In this document: in pieces, positions 31,568 to 40,422 of the stretch
Layout of the letters: each line of letters opens with the position of its first letter
How positions within the stretch are numbered: position 1 is the stretch's first letter
Source: Scatosoma sp045660265
GTDB lineage: Bacteria; Bacillota; Clostridia; Christensenellales; Borkfalkiaceae
Assembly: GCA_045660265.1 (NCBI GenBank)
Contig: JAZRDM010000013.1
Coordinates: 7,507-71,506 of the forward strand
Direction: 5' to 3'
DNA length: 64,000 nucleotides
Notes under the pieces: model-generated
The model's input: the letters and a program-made list of their open reading frames with translations, nothing else
What the model was told of the DNA's origin: nothing
Database searches by the model: none
Translations under genes and position numbers: made by a program

Positions 31568-33379
31568 TTACTTATCTTTATTAGTTTTCAAAATTTCCAT
31601 AAACACTTCGGAAGGTACTTCTACGCTACCCACTTGGCGCATACGCTTTTTACCTTCCTTTTGCTTTTCAAGCAGCTTTCTCTTACGCGTAATATCGCCG
31701 CCGTAACACTTAGCAAGTACGTCTTTACGTACTGCTTTTACCGTTTCACGAGCGATAATTTTACCGCCTACCGCTGCCTGCACTGGAATTTCAAACAATT
31801 GACGAGGAATTGCTTCTTTCAAGTTTTCGCAAAGCGTTCTACCTCTTTCATACGCTCTATCTTCGAAAACAATAATCGACAACGCGTCACAAATATCCCC
31901 GTTGAGTAAAATATCCAAACGAACAAGTTTAGAACGCTGATAGCCAGCCAACTCATAGTCGAAACTTGCGTATCCCTTTGTGCGAGATTTTAAGCTGTCA
32001 AAGAAATCGTACACAATTTCATTTAAGGGCAACGTATATTCAAGTTTCACTCTGCGTTCATCTAAATAGGTCATATTTTTAAACACGCCGCGTTTTTCTT
32101 TACACAAATCCATAATCGGCCCCATATAATCGGGTGGCGTGAAAATATCCGCTTTTACAATAGGTTCTTCCATATACTCGATATCAGACGGATCGGGTAA
32201 ATGCGAAGGATTATCTACGAAGAATTCTTCTCCATTCGTCTTATGCACAAGATAACTAACTGACGGCGCCGTCGTGATAATATCCAAATTAAACTCACGT
32301 TCGATACGTTCTTGGATAATTTCCATATGCAACAATCCTAAGAAACCACAACGGAACCCAAAGCCGAGCGCAACCGAATTATCCGGTTCAAAGATAAGCG
32401 AAGCGTCGTTTAACTGCAATTTTAAAATTGCTTCTTTCAAATCGTTAAACTTACTTCCGTCTAAGGGATAAATACCGCAGAACACTACGGGTTGCACCTT
32501 TTTATAACCAGGCAAAGCTTCTTTTGCGGGGTTTGTCGCCAACGTAACCGTATCGCCTACTGCGACGTCTTGTATGGATTTAATAGAAGCTGCGATATAA
32601 CCAACCTCGCCTGCCTTTAACACTTCTTTCGGCAAGGGAGAAGGCGCAAAAGCGCCGACTTCAGTTACGTCGTAAATGGTATTAGATAAGAAAGTCGTAA
32701 TCTTATCCCCTACTTTCACACAGCCGTCCATCAAACGAACAAACAAAATAACCCCTTTATAGTTATCGTAATAGCTATCGAAAATCAATGCTTTAAGCGG
32801 TGCTTCCGTTTCACCTTCTGGCGCAGGGAAATATTGCGTAATTGCTTCTAACAAATCCTCAATATTCGTACCTTCCTTTGCAGAAACGCAAGGCACACCG
32901 CTTGCATCTAAACCGATAACGTCTTCTATTTCTTGCTTTACTTCGTCAATTCGCGCACTAGGCAAGTCGATTTTATTGATAACAGGTAAAATCTCTAAAT
33001 TGTTTTCGAGCGCCAAATATACGTTTGCGAGCGTTTGCGCTTCTACGCCTTGCGTTGCGTCTACAACCAAAATAGCCCCCTCGCACGCTGCAAGCGAACG
33101 GCTAACTTCGTACGTGAAGTCAACGTGGCCTGGAGTATCAATTAAGTTGAACTCATATTCCTGCCCGTCTTTTGCCGTATAATACATTCTTACAGGTGTC
33201 AGCTTAATTGTAATGCCACGTTCTCTTTCAATATCCATGCTATCCAGCAATTGTTCTTCCATGTCGCGCTTGGAAACTTGTCCCGTGCGTTCGATCAATC
33301 TGTCCGCAAGGGTACTTTTACCGTGGTCAATATGCGCAATAATACAAAAATTTCTTAAAGTTGACTTGGGTTTCGCCAT
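31568..33379 (-). CDS. lepA: Elongation factor 4 (LepA)
   Basis: A 603-residue protein of standard length. GTPase motifs are intact: A-H-I-D-H-G-K-S-T (G1), R-G-I-T-I-K (G2), D-T-P-G-H-V-D-F (G3) and N-K-I-D (G4). The LepA-specific C-terminal domain ends V-G-S-V-E-V-P-S-E-V-F. It acts on ribosomes in initiation/biogenesis and back-translocation. It is followed by hemW. Confidence 0.98.
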   Translation of the reverse strand: MAKPKSTLRNFCIIAHIDHGKSTLADRLIERTGQVSKRDMEEQLLDSMDIERERGITIKLTPVRMYYTAKDGQEYEFNLIDTPGHVDFTYEVSRSLAACEGAILVVDATQGVEAQTLANVYLALENNLEILPVINKIDLPSARIDEVKQEIEDVIGLDASGVPCVSAKEGTNIEDLLEAITQYFPAPEGETEAPLKALIFDSYYDNYKGVILFVRLMDGCVKVGDKITTFLSNTIYDVTEVGAFAPSPLPKEVLKAGEVGYIAASIKSIQDVAVGDTVTLATNPAKEALPGYKKVQPVVFCGIYPLDGSKFNDLKEAILKLQLNDASLIFEPDNSVALGFGFRCGFLGLLHMEIIQERIEREFNLDIITTAPSVSYLVHKTNGEEFFVDNPSHLPDPSDIEYMEEPIVKADIFTPPDYMGPIMDLCKEKRGVFKNMTYLDERRVKLEYTLPLNEIVYDFFDSLKSRTKGYASFDYELAGYQRSKLVRLDILLNGDICDALSIIVFEDRAYERGRTLCENLKEAIPRQLFEIPVQAAVGGKIIARETVKAVRKDVLAKCYGGDITRKRKLLEKQKEGKKRMRQVGSVEVPSEVFMEILKTNKDK

Positions 33380-33403
33380 AATTTTTTATCCTTTTCTATT
33401 CTC

Positions 33404-34291
33404 TCAACAATCAAGCATATCTAAAAACGCTTTCAGTACATAAGGAATTTGCGCATTTTTATGCAACAACATTCCTATTGAACGAGCGGGCAATGCGGGC
33501 TCTGTTTGTATTTCGAATATACCTTCGTCCGACAAAGCACGAGCGGCATATTCTTTAGGGATAATCCCAACGCCCATACCGCTAGACACAAAACGCTTCA
33601 TTAAATCCCAACTGCAAATTTCAAGAGAAGGCTTCAGCTCTACGCCGATATTTCGGAAAAATTCATCCCATACCGTACGAGCAACCGTCTTCTTTTCCAT
33701 CATGATCAAGGGATACTTTTTCAACTGTTTCATAGTAACCGTGACTTGCTTTAATTCGGGGTATTTATCCCCTGCAACAAACACGTCGTTTAAGCGTATA
33801 CAATTGCCATGCAACACCAATTCAGGATCAACCTCAATAGGCATATTAACAAACGCCACGTCGCATTGATTAGCTTTTACACGTTCAATTGTGCGTGGTG
33901 TAATATCCGAATACAGCTCTATTTTAACCAACGGAAATTTTTCACGGTAGGCTACGATTTTATCCGCTAAAAAATATTCGAATATCGTATCCGAAGCACC
34001 GATTCGAATGGTCCCCGTCGCCGTCGAATTTGCAAGCGAAATCATAGTTTCCGCTTCCCATAATAATCCTAACGCTTGTTCTATTTTAGAAAAAATCAAT
34101 TTCCCGCCCCGCTCGGAAAGTTCCATTCCCCGATGCGTTCGATTGAATAACGTAACCCCTAATTGATTTTCTAGTTGTTTAATCGATTGTGAAACGGCGG
34201 GCTGGGAAATATATAATTCTTCCGCCGCCTTTGTTAAACTGCCGCATTTTGCAACCGTATAAAACACTCTGTATAATTCCAGATTAACCAT
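33404..34291 (-). CDS. LysR-family transcriptional regulator
   Basis: A 295-residue protein. The N-terminal winged helix-turn-helix reads F-Y-T-V-A-K-C-G-S-L-T-K-A-A-E-E-L-Y-I-S-Q-P-A-V-S-Q-S-I-K-Q-L-E. A LysR substrate-binding domain follows (G-T-I-R-I-G-A-S-D-T near residue 95; S-S-G-M-G-V-G-I-I-P-K near 235). The effector and targets are unknown. Unusually, it is embedded in the same orientation between mnmE (9 bases) and lepA (24 bases) rather than divergent from a target. Confidence 0.92.
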   Translation of the reverse strand: MVNLELYRVFYTVAKCGSLTKAAEELYISQPAVSQSIKQLENQLGVTLFNRTHRGMELSERGGKLIFSKIEQALGLLWEAETMISLANSTATGTIRIGASDTIFEYFLADKIVAYREKFPLVKIELYSDITPRTIERVKANQCDVAFVNMPIEVDPELVLHGNCIRLNDVFVAGDKYPELKQVTVTMKQLKKYPLIMMEKKTVARTVWDEFFRNIGVELKPSLEICSWDLMKRFVSSGMGVGIIPKEYAARALSDEGIFEIQTEPALPARSIGMLLHKNAQIPYVLKAFLDMLDC

Positions 34292-34300
34292 TTTTACCTC

Positions 34301-35641
34301 TTATTTTCCTACGCAAAACTTCTCGAAAATTTCTTTAATAATTTCTTCCGTAGCCGTTTCGCCCGTAATTTCCCCTAACTTATCCCACGCCTCTTTTACG
34401 TCAATCCCGATTAAATCAAGAGGCTGCATACCGCAAGCCAAAATTGCTTTTTGTAACTTTTCTTTCGCGTCCTTTAACGCGCGGTAGTGCCGTTCTTCTA
34501 TCAAAAATGCCGCGTCTTCGCTGCGTTCGCCTAATCCGCGTTCGTATAAAAGTGCTTTCAGCTTTTCTATCCCTTCGCCCGTTACAGCGGACGTTAATAC
34601 ATCTGCATCCGTGTCCGTATCATCTTTAGAAGCGTCCATTTTATTTAACACTTTGATAAGCGGCTTGCCTTGCACCATTTGCAAAACTTTTGCATCTTCG
34701 TCGTCTAATTTACGAGTAGAATCCGCCACAAATACAGCCACGTCACACGAACGAATGATATGCTCTGCACGCTCAATCCCAATATTCTCGATTTTATCCC
34801 CACTCTCTCTTACGCCAGCGGTATCGTACAAATTAAATTTCGCGCCGTGGATTTCGATAACGCCTTCCACCGCGTCGCGCGTCGTACCTGCAATCGAAGA
34901 AACAATAGCTTTTTCATAGCCAAGCAACCTATTTAACAACGAGCTTTTTCCCGTATTCGGCTTTCCACAAATCGCTACGGTTACGCCCGACTTAATTTTC
35001 TTTCCTACTGCATATCCCGCCAACAAAGCGTTTAATTCGCCTTGCAACTTTATAAGCTGTACACGCAATTCTTCGACATGTTGCTCTTCTATATCCTCTT
35101 CGGGATAATCCACGGATACGTCAATACCTGCCAACAAATATTTTAATGAGGATTGCAACTCAATCACTTTTTTGGTTAATTTTTCGTTATAGAGCAAATA
35201 ACCAGCTTTTACCTCGGCTTCCGATTCGCCGTTAATCATATCCGCAACCCCTTCGGTTGCAGCAAGCGAAAGTTTCCCGTTTAAAAACGCGCGCTTGGTA
35301 AATTCCCCTTTTGTCGCACTTCTTGCGCCTAAACGGAAAGTTTGTTTTAAAATACCGCGAGCAATACTCTCGCCGCCATGGCATTGAAATTCAACGATAT
35401 CCTCTCCCGTATAGCTTTGCGGACCTTTAAAGTACACGCACAGCCCATAATCGACAAACGTACCGCCGTCAATTTTTCCAGGATACATTCTGTACGGTTC
35501 GAAATCCGCCACGGCAACCTTCCCCGTCGGCGTAAACATTTTTGCCGCCAACGCAAGCGGATCTTTCCCACTAATTCGTATAATAGCAACACCGCCTTTT
35601 CCTGCAGGAGTCGCAATCGCGGAAATGTTTTCTTCGGGCAT
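34301..35641 (-). CDS. mnmE: tRNA uridine-5-carboxymethylaminomethyl modification GTPase MnmE
   Basis: A 446-residue protein. It has the N-terminal tetrahydrofolate-binding domain (I-S-A-I-A-T-P-A-G-K-G-G-V-A-I-I-R-I-S-G), the inserted G domain with G-K-P-N-T-G-K-S-S-L-L-N-R-L, D-T-A-G-V-R and N-K-M-D, and the C-terminal F-C-V-G-K motif containing the catalytic cysteine. With MnmG it modifies wobble U34 of several tRNAs. Its own promoter lies upstream, and the LysR gene starts 9 bases after its stop. Confidence 0.97.
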   Translation of the reverse strand: MPEENISAIATPAGKGGVAIIRISGKDPLALAAKMFTPTGKVAVADFEPYRMYPGKIDGGTFVDYGLCVYFKGPQSYTGEDIVEFQCHGGESIARGILKQTFRLGARSATKGEFTKRAFLNGKLSLAATEGVADMINGESEAEVKAGYLLYNEKLTKKVIELQSSLKYLLAGIDVSVDYPEEDIEEQHVEELRVQLIKLQGELNALLAGYAVGKKIKSGVTVAICGKPNTGKSSLLNRLLGYEKAIVSSIAGTTRDAVEGVIEIHGAKFNLYDTAGVRESGDKIENIGIERAEHIIRSCDVAVFVADSTRKLDDEDAKVLQMVQGKPLIKVLNKMDASKDDTDTDADVLTSAVTGEGIEKLKALLYERGLGERSEDAAFLIEERHYRALKDAKEKLQKAILACGMQPLDLIGIDVKEAWDKLGEITGETATEEIIKEIFEKFCVGK

Positions 35642-35683
35642 TTTTTCGCTCTCCTTTTATAACTTGAATTTATATCTCTTTTT

Positions 35684-35712
35684 ATTATAACATAGTATTA
35701 TAGTTCTGTAAA
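35684..35712 (-). promoter_or_regulatory. Sigma-A promoter of mnmE
   Basis: TTTACA (35707-35712) and a perfect TATAAT (35684-35689) are 17 bases apart on the minus strand. It may drive the whole run down to aroK, since no strong terminator is visible inside it. Confidence 0.72.
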
Positions 35713-35733
35713 CTATTTAAGGATAATTTTTTA

Positions 35734-35774
35734 CAAAAAAAGACGGAAAATATAACTTTTACTTATTTTCCGTC
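35734..35774 (-). terminator. Terminator of the ecfA-ecfT-truA operon
   Basis: GACGGAAAATA / TATTTTCCGTC form an 11-bp stem with an 11-base loop. Seven T residues follow on the minus strand (35735-35741). Confidence 0.88.
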
Positions 35775-35799
35775 CCGTTTGTATTTTGTTGTTTTTTAC

Positions 35800-36660
35800 T
35801 TATTCAAAGAAGGAATCAAACCCGTTGCCTTTAAAAGTTTCTTCCTTGCTTTCTTGTGATTGCTCATCCGATTTTTTCTCTCCGCCAAACTCCGCAAAAG
35901 GCGCTTCTGGTTCCTTTTTTTCTTCTTGTGCCGTCGTGTTTCCGTAAGGGTTTCCATACGGATTATACGGTCCATATGGATTATACTGCCGACTACGAAT
36001 AAACGCTTCACGTCTTGCACGCATATACGCTTCATAGTCAATCTCTTTATTGTTTCTATGCGCAAAGATAACAACGTAACGGGCTAAAGGAATAAAAAAG
36101 TTTAAAATACTAAAAATTCTATAATTCTTCGGATTATATCTACGATATAACCCCATCAACAAAATCAGCAAGAGTATTTGATAAATCAATTCAACGATAG
36201 ATAAAATATAATCGCTGATTCTATAAAGCATATAAATAGTCGTACCTGGTTCGTTCAAGTTCACCCAAACGGGTAACACCTCGCCCGTTTCCATCGGTAC
36301 GTAGCTAGGCAAACCGTGAACCATATATAAATAAATTTCGGAAAAAATAACGAAAGCGCAACAAAGCGTAGTTACGATTTGCGCTATCATGGTATAGAGC
36401 CCTGCGTGCCTCATTTTATGTCCAAACACGTCGCATTCACCCGCGATTTTACCGATATAAATCAAATTTGCAAACGGCACAAACGCCAACCATTTATGTT
36501 TACATTCCTTGTTTTGCGCCATCTTGTACAACCCAATCCCCTGCAAAACAAACAGCGCAAGCCATATCCCGCCTGCAATTATCAAGCCTGTTATCAGCGA
36601 CTCGGTCGTTATTTCGCTGCTAAATAACATTGTCCAAAAATATAAAGTATATATTTCCAT
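35800..36660 (-). CDS. Membrane protein with disordered Tyr/Pro/Asn-rich tail, unknown function
   Basis: A 286-residue protein. There are about four to five hydrophobic segments in residues 20-215 (G-L-I-I-A-G-G-I-W-L-A-L-F-V-L-Q-G-I-G-L; I-Y-I-G-K-I-A-G-E-C-D-V; V-E-L-I-Y-Q-I-L-L-L-I-L-L-M-G-L). A cytoplasmic tail with N-P-Y-G-P-Y-N-P-Y-G repeats and an acidic end follows. I do not recognise the family. The nearest ribosome-binding sequence, AGGAG, is about 16 bases from the ATG, so the exact start is uncertain. It is the last gene of the ecfA-ecfT-truA operon, 29 bases behind truA. Confidence 0.65.
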   Translation of the reverse strand: MEIYTLYFWTMLFSSEITTESLITGLIIAGGIWLALFVLQGIGLYKMAQNKECKHKWLAFVPFANLIYIGKIAGECDVFGHKMRHAGLYTMIAQIVTTLCCAFVIFSEIYLYMVHGLPSYVPMETGEVLPVWVNLNEPGTTIYMLYRISDYILSIVELIYQILLLILLMGLYRRYNPKNYRIFSILNFFIPLARYVVIFAHRNNKEIDYEAYMRARREAFIRSRQYNPYGPYNPYGNPYGNTTAQEEKKEPEAPFAEFGGEKKSDEQSQESKEETFKGNGFDSFFE

Positions 36661-36689
36661 ACGAAATATTTACAATCTCCTATCTTTTC

Positions 36690-37442
36690 TTAATTATCGT
36701 ATTCAACATTTATCAACGTCAGGCCTTTTGCCGGCATCGTCTTGCCCAGCAAACTTCTATCGCCTGTTTCAAAACTCTCGCGCAAGCTTTCCGTGTCTTT
36801 AATTCCTAAGGAAAGCGCCAACAGCTCGCCCACCATTGTCCGCACCATATTGTATAAAAAACCGTTTCCTGTTACGTAAATTTTTAAATCTCTGCAACCA
36901 AAGGAAAAGCTTTCTTCCACTTTTACCTCATACACTGTCCGAACCGTTGTTTTTACAGATGAGCCCGACGCACAAAAAGCTTTAAAATCATGTTCACCTT
37001 CAAAGAGTTTTGCCATTCTTTGTAAAATGGAAAGTTCGCCTAAAGCATCCACACGAACGGCATACCGTTCTTTTAACGGAATTTCGCGTTTACTTTCATA
37101 CAACGAATAACAATACGTTTTTCGCTTCGCACTGCGGTTGGAATCAAAGCCGTCCTTTCCTTCCCAACCATCCAGCACTCTTACGTCGCTTGGCAAAAAT
37201 CTATTTAAGCAATCGGGCATTTTTTCAGGCGGAACCGTAATTGATTCGCTGTTAAAATGACATACTTGTCCCAGCGCATGCACACCGGCGTCCGTTCTTC
37301 CGCTTGCCGTTATCCGAACGTCTTGTCCAAGCGCATCCATCACGGCATTCTCCAAACGTTGTTGTACGGACATTGCGTTTTTTTGCCGTTGCCATCCCGC
37401 ATACTCCGTTCCATCATAACAAATTTTTAATACATATCGCAT
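36690..37442 (-). CDS. truA: tRNA pseudouridine(38-40) synthase
   Basis: A 250-residue protein. It shows Y-D-G-T-E-Y-A-G-W-Q-R-Q at the N-terminus, the catalytic aspartate in A-S-G-R-T-D-A-G-V-H-A-L-G, and F-L-Y-N-M-V-R-T-M-V-G near the C-terminus. It makes pseudouridine in the anticodon arm. The start is ATG 37440-37442, two bases after the ecfT stop, which matches the usual N-terminus. The ecfA-ecfT-truA order is the standard Firmicutes arrangement. Confidence 0.96.
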   Translation of the reverse strand: MRYVLKICYDGTEYAGWQRQKNAMSVQQRLENAVMDALGQDVRITASGRTDAGVHALGQVCHFNSESITVPPEKMPDCLNRFLPSDVRVLDGWEGKDGFDSNRSAKRKTYCYSLYESKREIPLKERYAVRVDALGELSILQRMAKLFEGEHDFKAFCASGSSVKTTVRTVYEVKVEESFSFGCRDLKIYVTGNGFLYNMVRTMVGELLALSLGIKDTESLRESFETGDRSLLGKTMPAKGLTLINVEYDN

Positions 37443-37444
37443 AG

Positions 37445-38257
37445 CTACACCATTGGAGGAAGATATGCCCCGCAAAGCGCTACTGCTGTAATCAACAGCA
37501 CCAATACCACAATCGCGACAAAATCTCGCCAAGTAAACGTTAGTTTTTTATATTTTGTGCGTTTGCCATCCCCCGAATAACACCTTGCGTCCATTGCGTC
37601 GCCCAGCTCTTCCGCTCGGCGCAACGAACTGATTAAAAGAGGCGCGATAACAGGTAATACCGCTTTAATCCTTTGCAATAAGCTACCCGTTTCAAAATCG
37701 GCACCGCGCGATTTTTGCGCGTTCATAATTCTCGCCGTCTCCTCCGTTAAAATAGGGATAAAGCGCAGCGCGATAGACATAATCAACGCAAACGCGTGCA
37801 CGGGGAAGTGCAACCATTTTAAAGGCGTAAGCAAGCTTTCAATACCGTCCGTCAGCGACACGGGCGACGTCGTTAACGTGAGAATAGACGAGCCCAGCAC
37901 TAATAAAAATAATCGAATAGCAAAAAACAATGTGGAGAATACCGCTTCTTTGGTGATAATGATAATCCACCATTCTGCAAGCACCGTTTCCCCTTGCCCA
38001 AAAAATAAATTCAACAGCGAGGTAAAGAGCAATAAAAATGCCACCGCTTTGATACTATTTAACAGTTTTCCTAAAGGTATGCCGGATACCGCCACGACAA
38101 GTAAAAACATTACCGCACATGCGCCAAGCGCATAAAAATCTTGCGCAAGAAACACCGTAACGATATACCCTATCAACCAAACAAGCTTTAAGCGCGGGTC
38201 TAAGCGGTGCGTAAAGGAGTCAGCAGGATAATACTGCCCAAACGAAACGTCATTCAT
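37445..38257 (-). CDS. ecfT: ECF transporter transmembrane subunit EcfT
   Basis: A 270-residue protein with about six hydrophobic segments. It begins F-G-Q-Y-Y-P-A-D-S-F-T-H-R-L-D-P-R-L-K-L, the EcfT hallmark. The two A-R-G coupling motifs appear as A-Q-K-S-R-G-A-D-F and A-M-D-A-R-C-Y-S-G, where the second is A-R-C instead of A-R-G. It forms the shared membrane core for exchangeable vitamin-binding S components, none of which is in this window. The start overlaps the end of the ecfA gene by 8 bases. Confidence 0.95.
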   Translation of the reverse strand: MNDVSFGQYYPADSFTHRLDPRLKLVWLIGYIVTVFLAQDFYALGACAVMFLLVVAVSGIPLGKLLNSIKAVAFLLLFTSLLNLFFGQGETVLAEWWIIIITKEAVFSTLFFAIRLFLLVLGSSILTLTTSPVSLTDGIESLLTPLKWLHFPVHAFALIMSIALRFIPILTEETARIMNAQKSRGADFETGSLLQRIKAVLPVIAPLLISSLRRAEELGDAMDARCYSGDGKRTKYKKLTFTWRDFVAIVVLVLLITAVALCGAYLPPMV

Positions 38258-40139
38258 TTGCGTTCCCTCCTTGCGTTAAACTCATACCTGCCCCTATGCT
38301 TTTTGCATATTGTAAGATTTGATTAACAAAATCGTGGCTTGACAAATCGCATTCGATTTCTATCCCAGCCGCGCACAAACGCTGTAATACTTTTTGCGTA
38401 AACGGAATATCTAAGCCCGCTTTTTGCGTTTCTCCGCTTTCAAACAAAGTTTTTGGCTTGCCAGTTGCTACAATTTTCCCGTCCGCAAAAACAGCCGCTT
38501 GATTACAATTTTCCGAAATTTCATCCATATCGTGAGAAACGATAATCACCGTTTTACACCAATCTTTATGAATATTGTGCAAAAGCTGCATAATTTCTTT
38601 TTTTCCAAGCGGGTCTAACCCAGCGGCAGGTTCGTCCAAAACCAAAATTTCAGGTTTGGTTACTATAACGCCCGCAATCGCTACCCGACGTTTTTGCCCG
38701 CCCGAAAGCTCAAACGGAGAACGTCTTTTTATCTCTTCATAATTTAACCCAACCGTTTCAAGCGCTTCTTGAACAGCTTGGCGAACCTCCTCAATAGACA
38801 ATTCTTTTTCCGCAAAGTTTTTTAACCCGAATGCTACGTCGGCGAACACCGTTTCTGCAAACAGTTGATACTCGGGATATTGAAAAACCATCCCTACCTT
38901 TTTGCGAAGGGCTTTAAAATCTGTCTTGTTATCCGTTAAATCAAACCCATTAACCTGTAAAACAGTATTGGACTTTTCTGCTTTTTTCTTTGCCTTATAT
39001 TTTTTCTCAGCTGTGGGAAGTTTTAACAACGCATTTAAATACTGCACAAACGTAGATTTCCCACTGCCAGTATGTCCAATAATACCAAAGAAATCTCCAC
39101 ACTCAATTGTTAAATCCACGCCATCTAGCGCGTGCGTTTCAAAGGGAGAATTTGCATTATACGTATGGCTTAATTGGCGGCATTCTATACAGCCAATTCC
39201 CGCACCACTATCACATGAACGCGTACCTGCCCCCATGCTTTCTGCATTTTTTACCCATTTACCTTGCGGGAGTTGCATTGAAAGCGCATCCGCTAATTGT
39301 ATAGCGTCTAAGGTATCTAAAACACTTAAACCACCTTGTTGTAAAGCCCGACAAATACGAACGGGCATAGGCAACGCCAAATGGTATTTTTCAAGTTCTT
39401 TTTCTTGACATAAAATATCTTGCGGCTTGCCTTGCATAACAATTTCGCCGCGGTTCATTACAATCGCCCTATCCGCAAGCATTGCTTCTTCGGGAAAATG
39501 CGTAATTAGAAGCACCGTCATTTTTTCTTGCTTGTTAAGCTTTAAAACGACATCTAATACTTCCTTTCTGCTACGTGGATCTAACATAGCCGTAGATTCG
39601 TCTAAAATTAAAATTTTAGGTTTTAACGCCAACGCACCCGCTATCGCAATACGCTGTTTTTGCCCACCCGACAATCTAGACGGCGTACCATGGCGATATT
39701 CCGCCATGCCTACAGAATTTAAAGCAAAATCAATTCTGTTTCCAATTTCTTCACGGGATAAACCGATATTTTCTGGACCAAACGCCACGTCGTCTTCAAC
39801 AATAGACGCAACCATTTGATTATCTGGATTTTGGAATACTATCCCCACTTGTTTTCGAATTTCGTATAAATTTTTTTCATCCGTCGCATCTAATCCAAAA
39901 ACAGTAATTTTCCCGCTTTGAGCCGACAATAAACCGTTTGTTAAACGAGCCAACGTAGATTTCCCGCTGCCATTATGCCCCAAGACCGCGACAAATTCGC
40001 CTTCTTCCACGCTAAAATTGACGCCACGCAAAGCAAACCCGCCTAAATCAACGCTCGAAAAAGGCGAAACGAGCTCTTCTCTTTGCTCCTCCGCATCCGT
40101 ATATGAAAACGTTACTTTTTCAAACGTGATTGCTTGCAT
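38250..40139 (-). CDS. ecfA: Fused ECF ATPase (EcfA1-EcfA2 in one polypeptide)
   Basis: A 629-residue protein with two complete ABC ATPase domains, normally two genes of about 280 residues each. Domain 1: Walker A G-H-N-G-S-G-K-S-T (54-62), signature L-S-G-G-Q-K-Q-R, Walker B I-L-I-L-D-E-S-T-A-M-L-D. Domain 2: Walker A G-H-T-G-S-G-K-S-T near 355, signature L-S-G-G-Q-K-R-R, Walker B I-L-V-L-D-E-P-A-A-G-L-D. Between them is a linker of about 60 residues (245-320). The Walker B of domain 1 has D-E-S-T as in EcfA1 and domain 2 has D-E-P-A as in EcfA2. Hydrolysis powers vitamin or metal uptake through EcfT. The frame is open without interruption. Confidence 0.95.
   Translation of the reverse strand: MQAITFEKVTFSYTDAEEQREELVSPFSSVDLGGFALRGVNFSVEEGEFVAVLGHNGSGKSTLARLTNGLLSAQSGKITVFGLDATDEKNLYEIRKQVGIVFQNPDNQMVASIVEDDVAFGPENIGLSREEIGNRIDFALNSVGMAEYRHGTPSRLSGGQKQRIAIAGALALKPKILILDESTAMLDPRSRKEVLDVVLKLNKQEKMTVLLITHFPEEAMLADRAIVMNRGEIVMQGKPQDILCQEKELEKYHLALPMPVRICRALQQGGLSVLDTLDAIQLADALSMQLPQGKWVKNAESMGAGTRSCDSGAGIGCIECRQLSHTYNANSPFETHALDGVDLTIECGDFFGIIGHTGSGKSTFVQYLNALLKLPTAEKKYKAKKKAEKSNTVLQVNGFDLTDNKTDFKALRKKVGMVFQYPEYQLFAETVFADVAFGLKNFAEKELSIEEVRQAVQEALETVGLNYEEIKRRSPFELSGGQKRRVAIAGVIVTKPEILVLDEPAAGLDPLGKKEIMQLLHNIHKDWCKTVIIVSHDMDEISENCNQAAVFADGKIVATGKPKTLFESGETQKAGLDIPFTQKVLQRLCAAGIEIECDLSSHDFVNQILQYAKSIGAGMSLTQGGNANE
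38285..38308. repeat. 24-bp repeat at the end of the fused ecfA, copy 1
   Basis: Shares 22 of 24 bases with the copy at 39224-39247. Both encode A-(K/E)-S-(I/M)-G-A-G in the same frame, one near the C-terminus of the protein and one in the linker. Confidence 0.7.
39224..39247. repeat. 24-bp repeat in the linker of the fused ecfA, copy 2
   Basis: Partner of 38285-38308. On the minus strand it reads AGCATGGGGGCAGGTACG, like a ribosome binding site followed by ACG where a start ATG might once have been. Confidence 0.7.
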
Positions 40140-40178
40140 ACTCCGTCCTTTTACGTAAAAACAATTTTTTTACAAAAT

Positions 40179-40207
40179 ATCATACTAAACTAGTATAATT
40201 ATAACAA
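40179..40207 (-). promoter_or_regulatory. Promoter of the ecfA operon with inverted repeat in the spacer
   Basis: TTGTTA (40202-40207) and TATGAT (40179-40184) are 17 bases apart on the minus strand. ATACTA-AAC-TAGTAT (40182-40196) is a perfect 6-bp inverted repeat overlapping the -10 box and spacer, well placed for a repressor. Confidence 0.62.
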
Positions 40208-40353
40208 ATTTTCCCCCTTATTACAATGAAAATCGCGTGAAATTATGTGATTTTGTTAAAAAAATCAACAATTTTCGATTTTTTTTTGATTTTCCCCTCG
40301 ATTTTTTGATGAAATACTCTTTTTTCATACGTCAATTTTTTTATGTAAAATAC

Positions 40354-40382
40354 TTGTATTCTACTCTAAAATATATTATAAT
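40354..40382 (+). promoter_or_regulatory. Promoter of the plus-strand YitT gene
   Basis: TTGTAT (40354-40359) and a perfect TATAAT (40377-40382) are 17 bases apart. The leader is about 34 bases with AAGGAG near its end. The A/T-rich stretch 40208-40350 holds no convincing ORF. Confidence 0.75.
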
Positions 40383-40422
40383 AATCGTATCACATATAGG
40401 AAATTGTAAGGAGCGAAGAATT

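Noticed and set aside
40237..40422. 62-residue N-terminal extension of the plus-strand YitT protein
   Set aside because: It crosses the TTGTAT-17-TATAAT promoter and has no ribosome binding site; AAGGAG defines the start at 40423.
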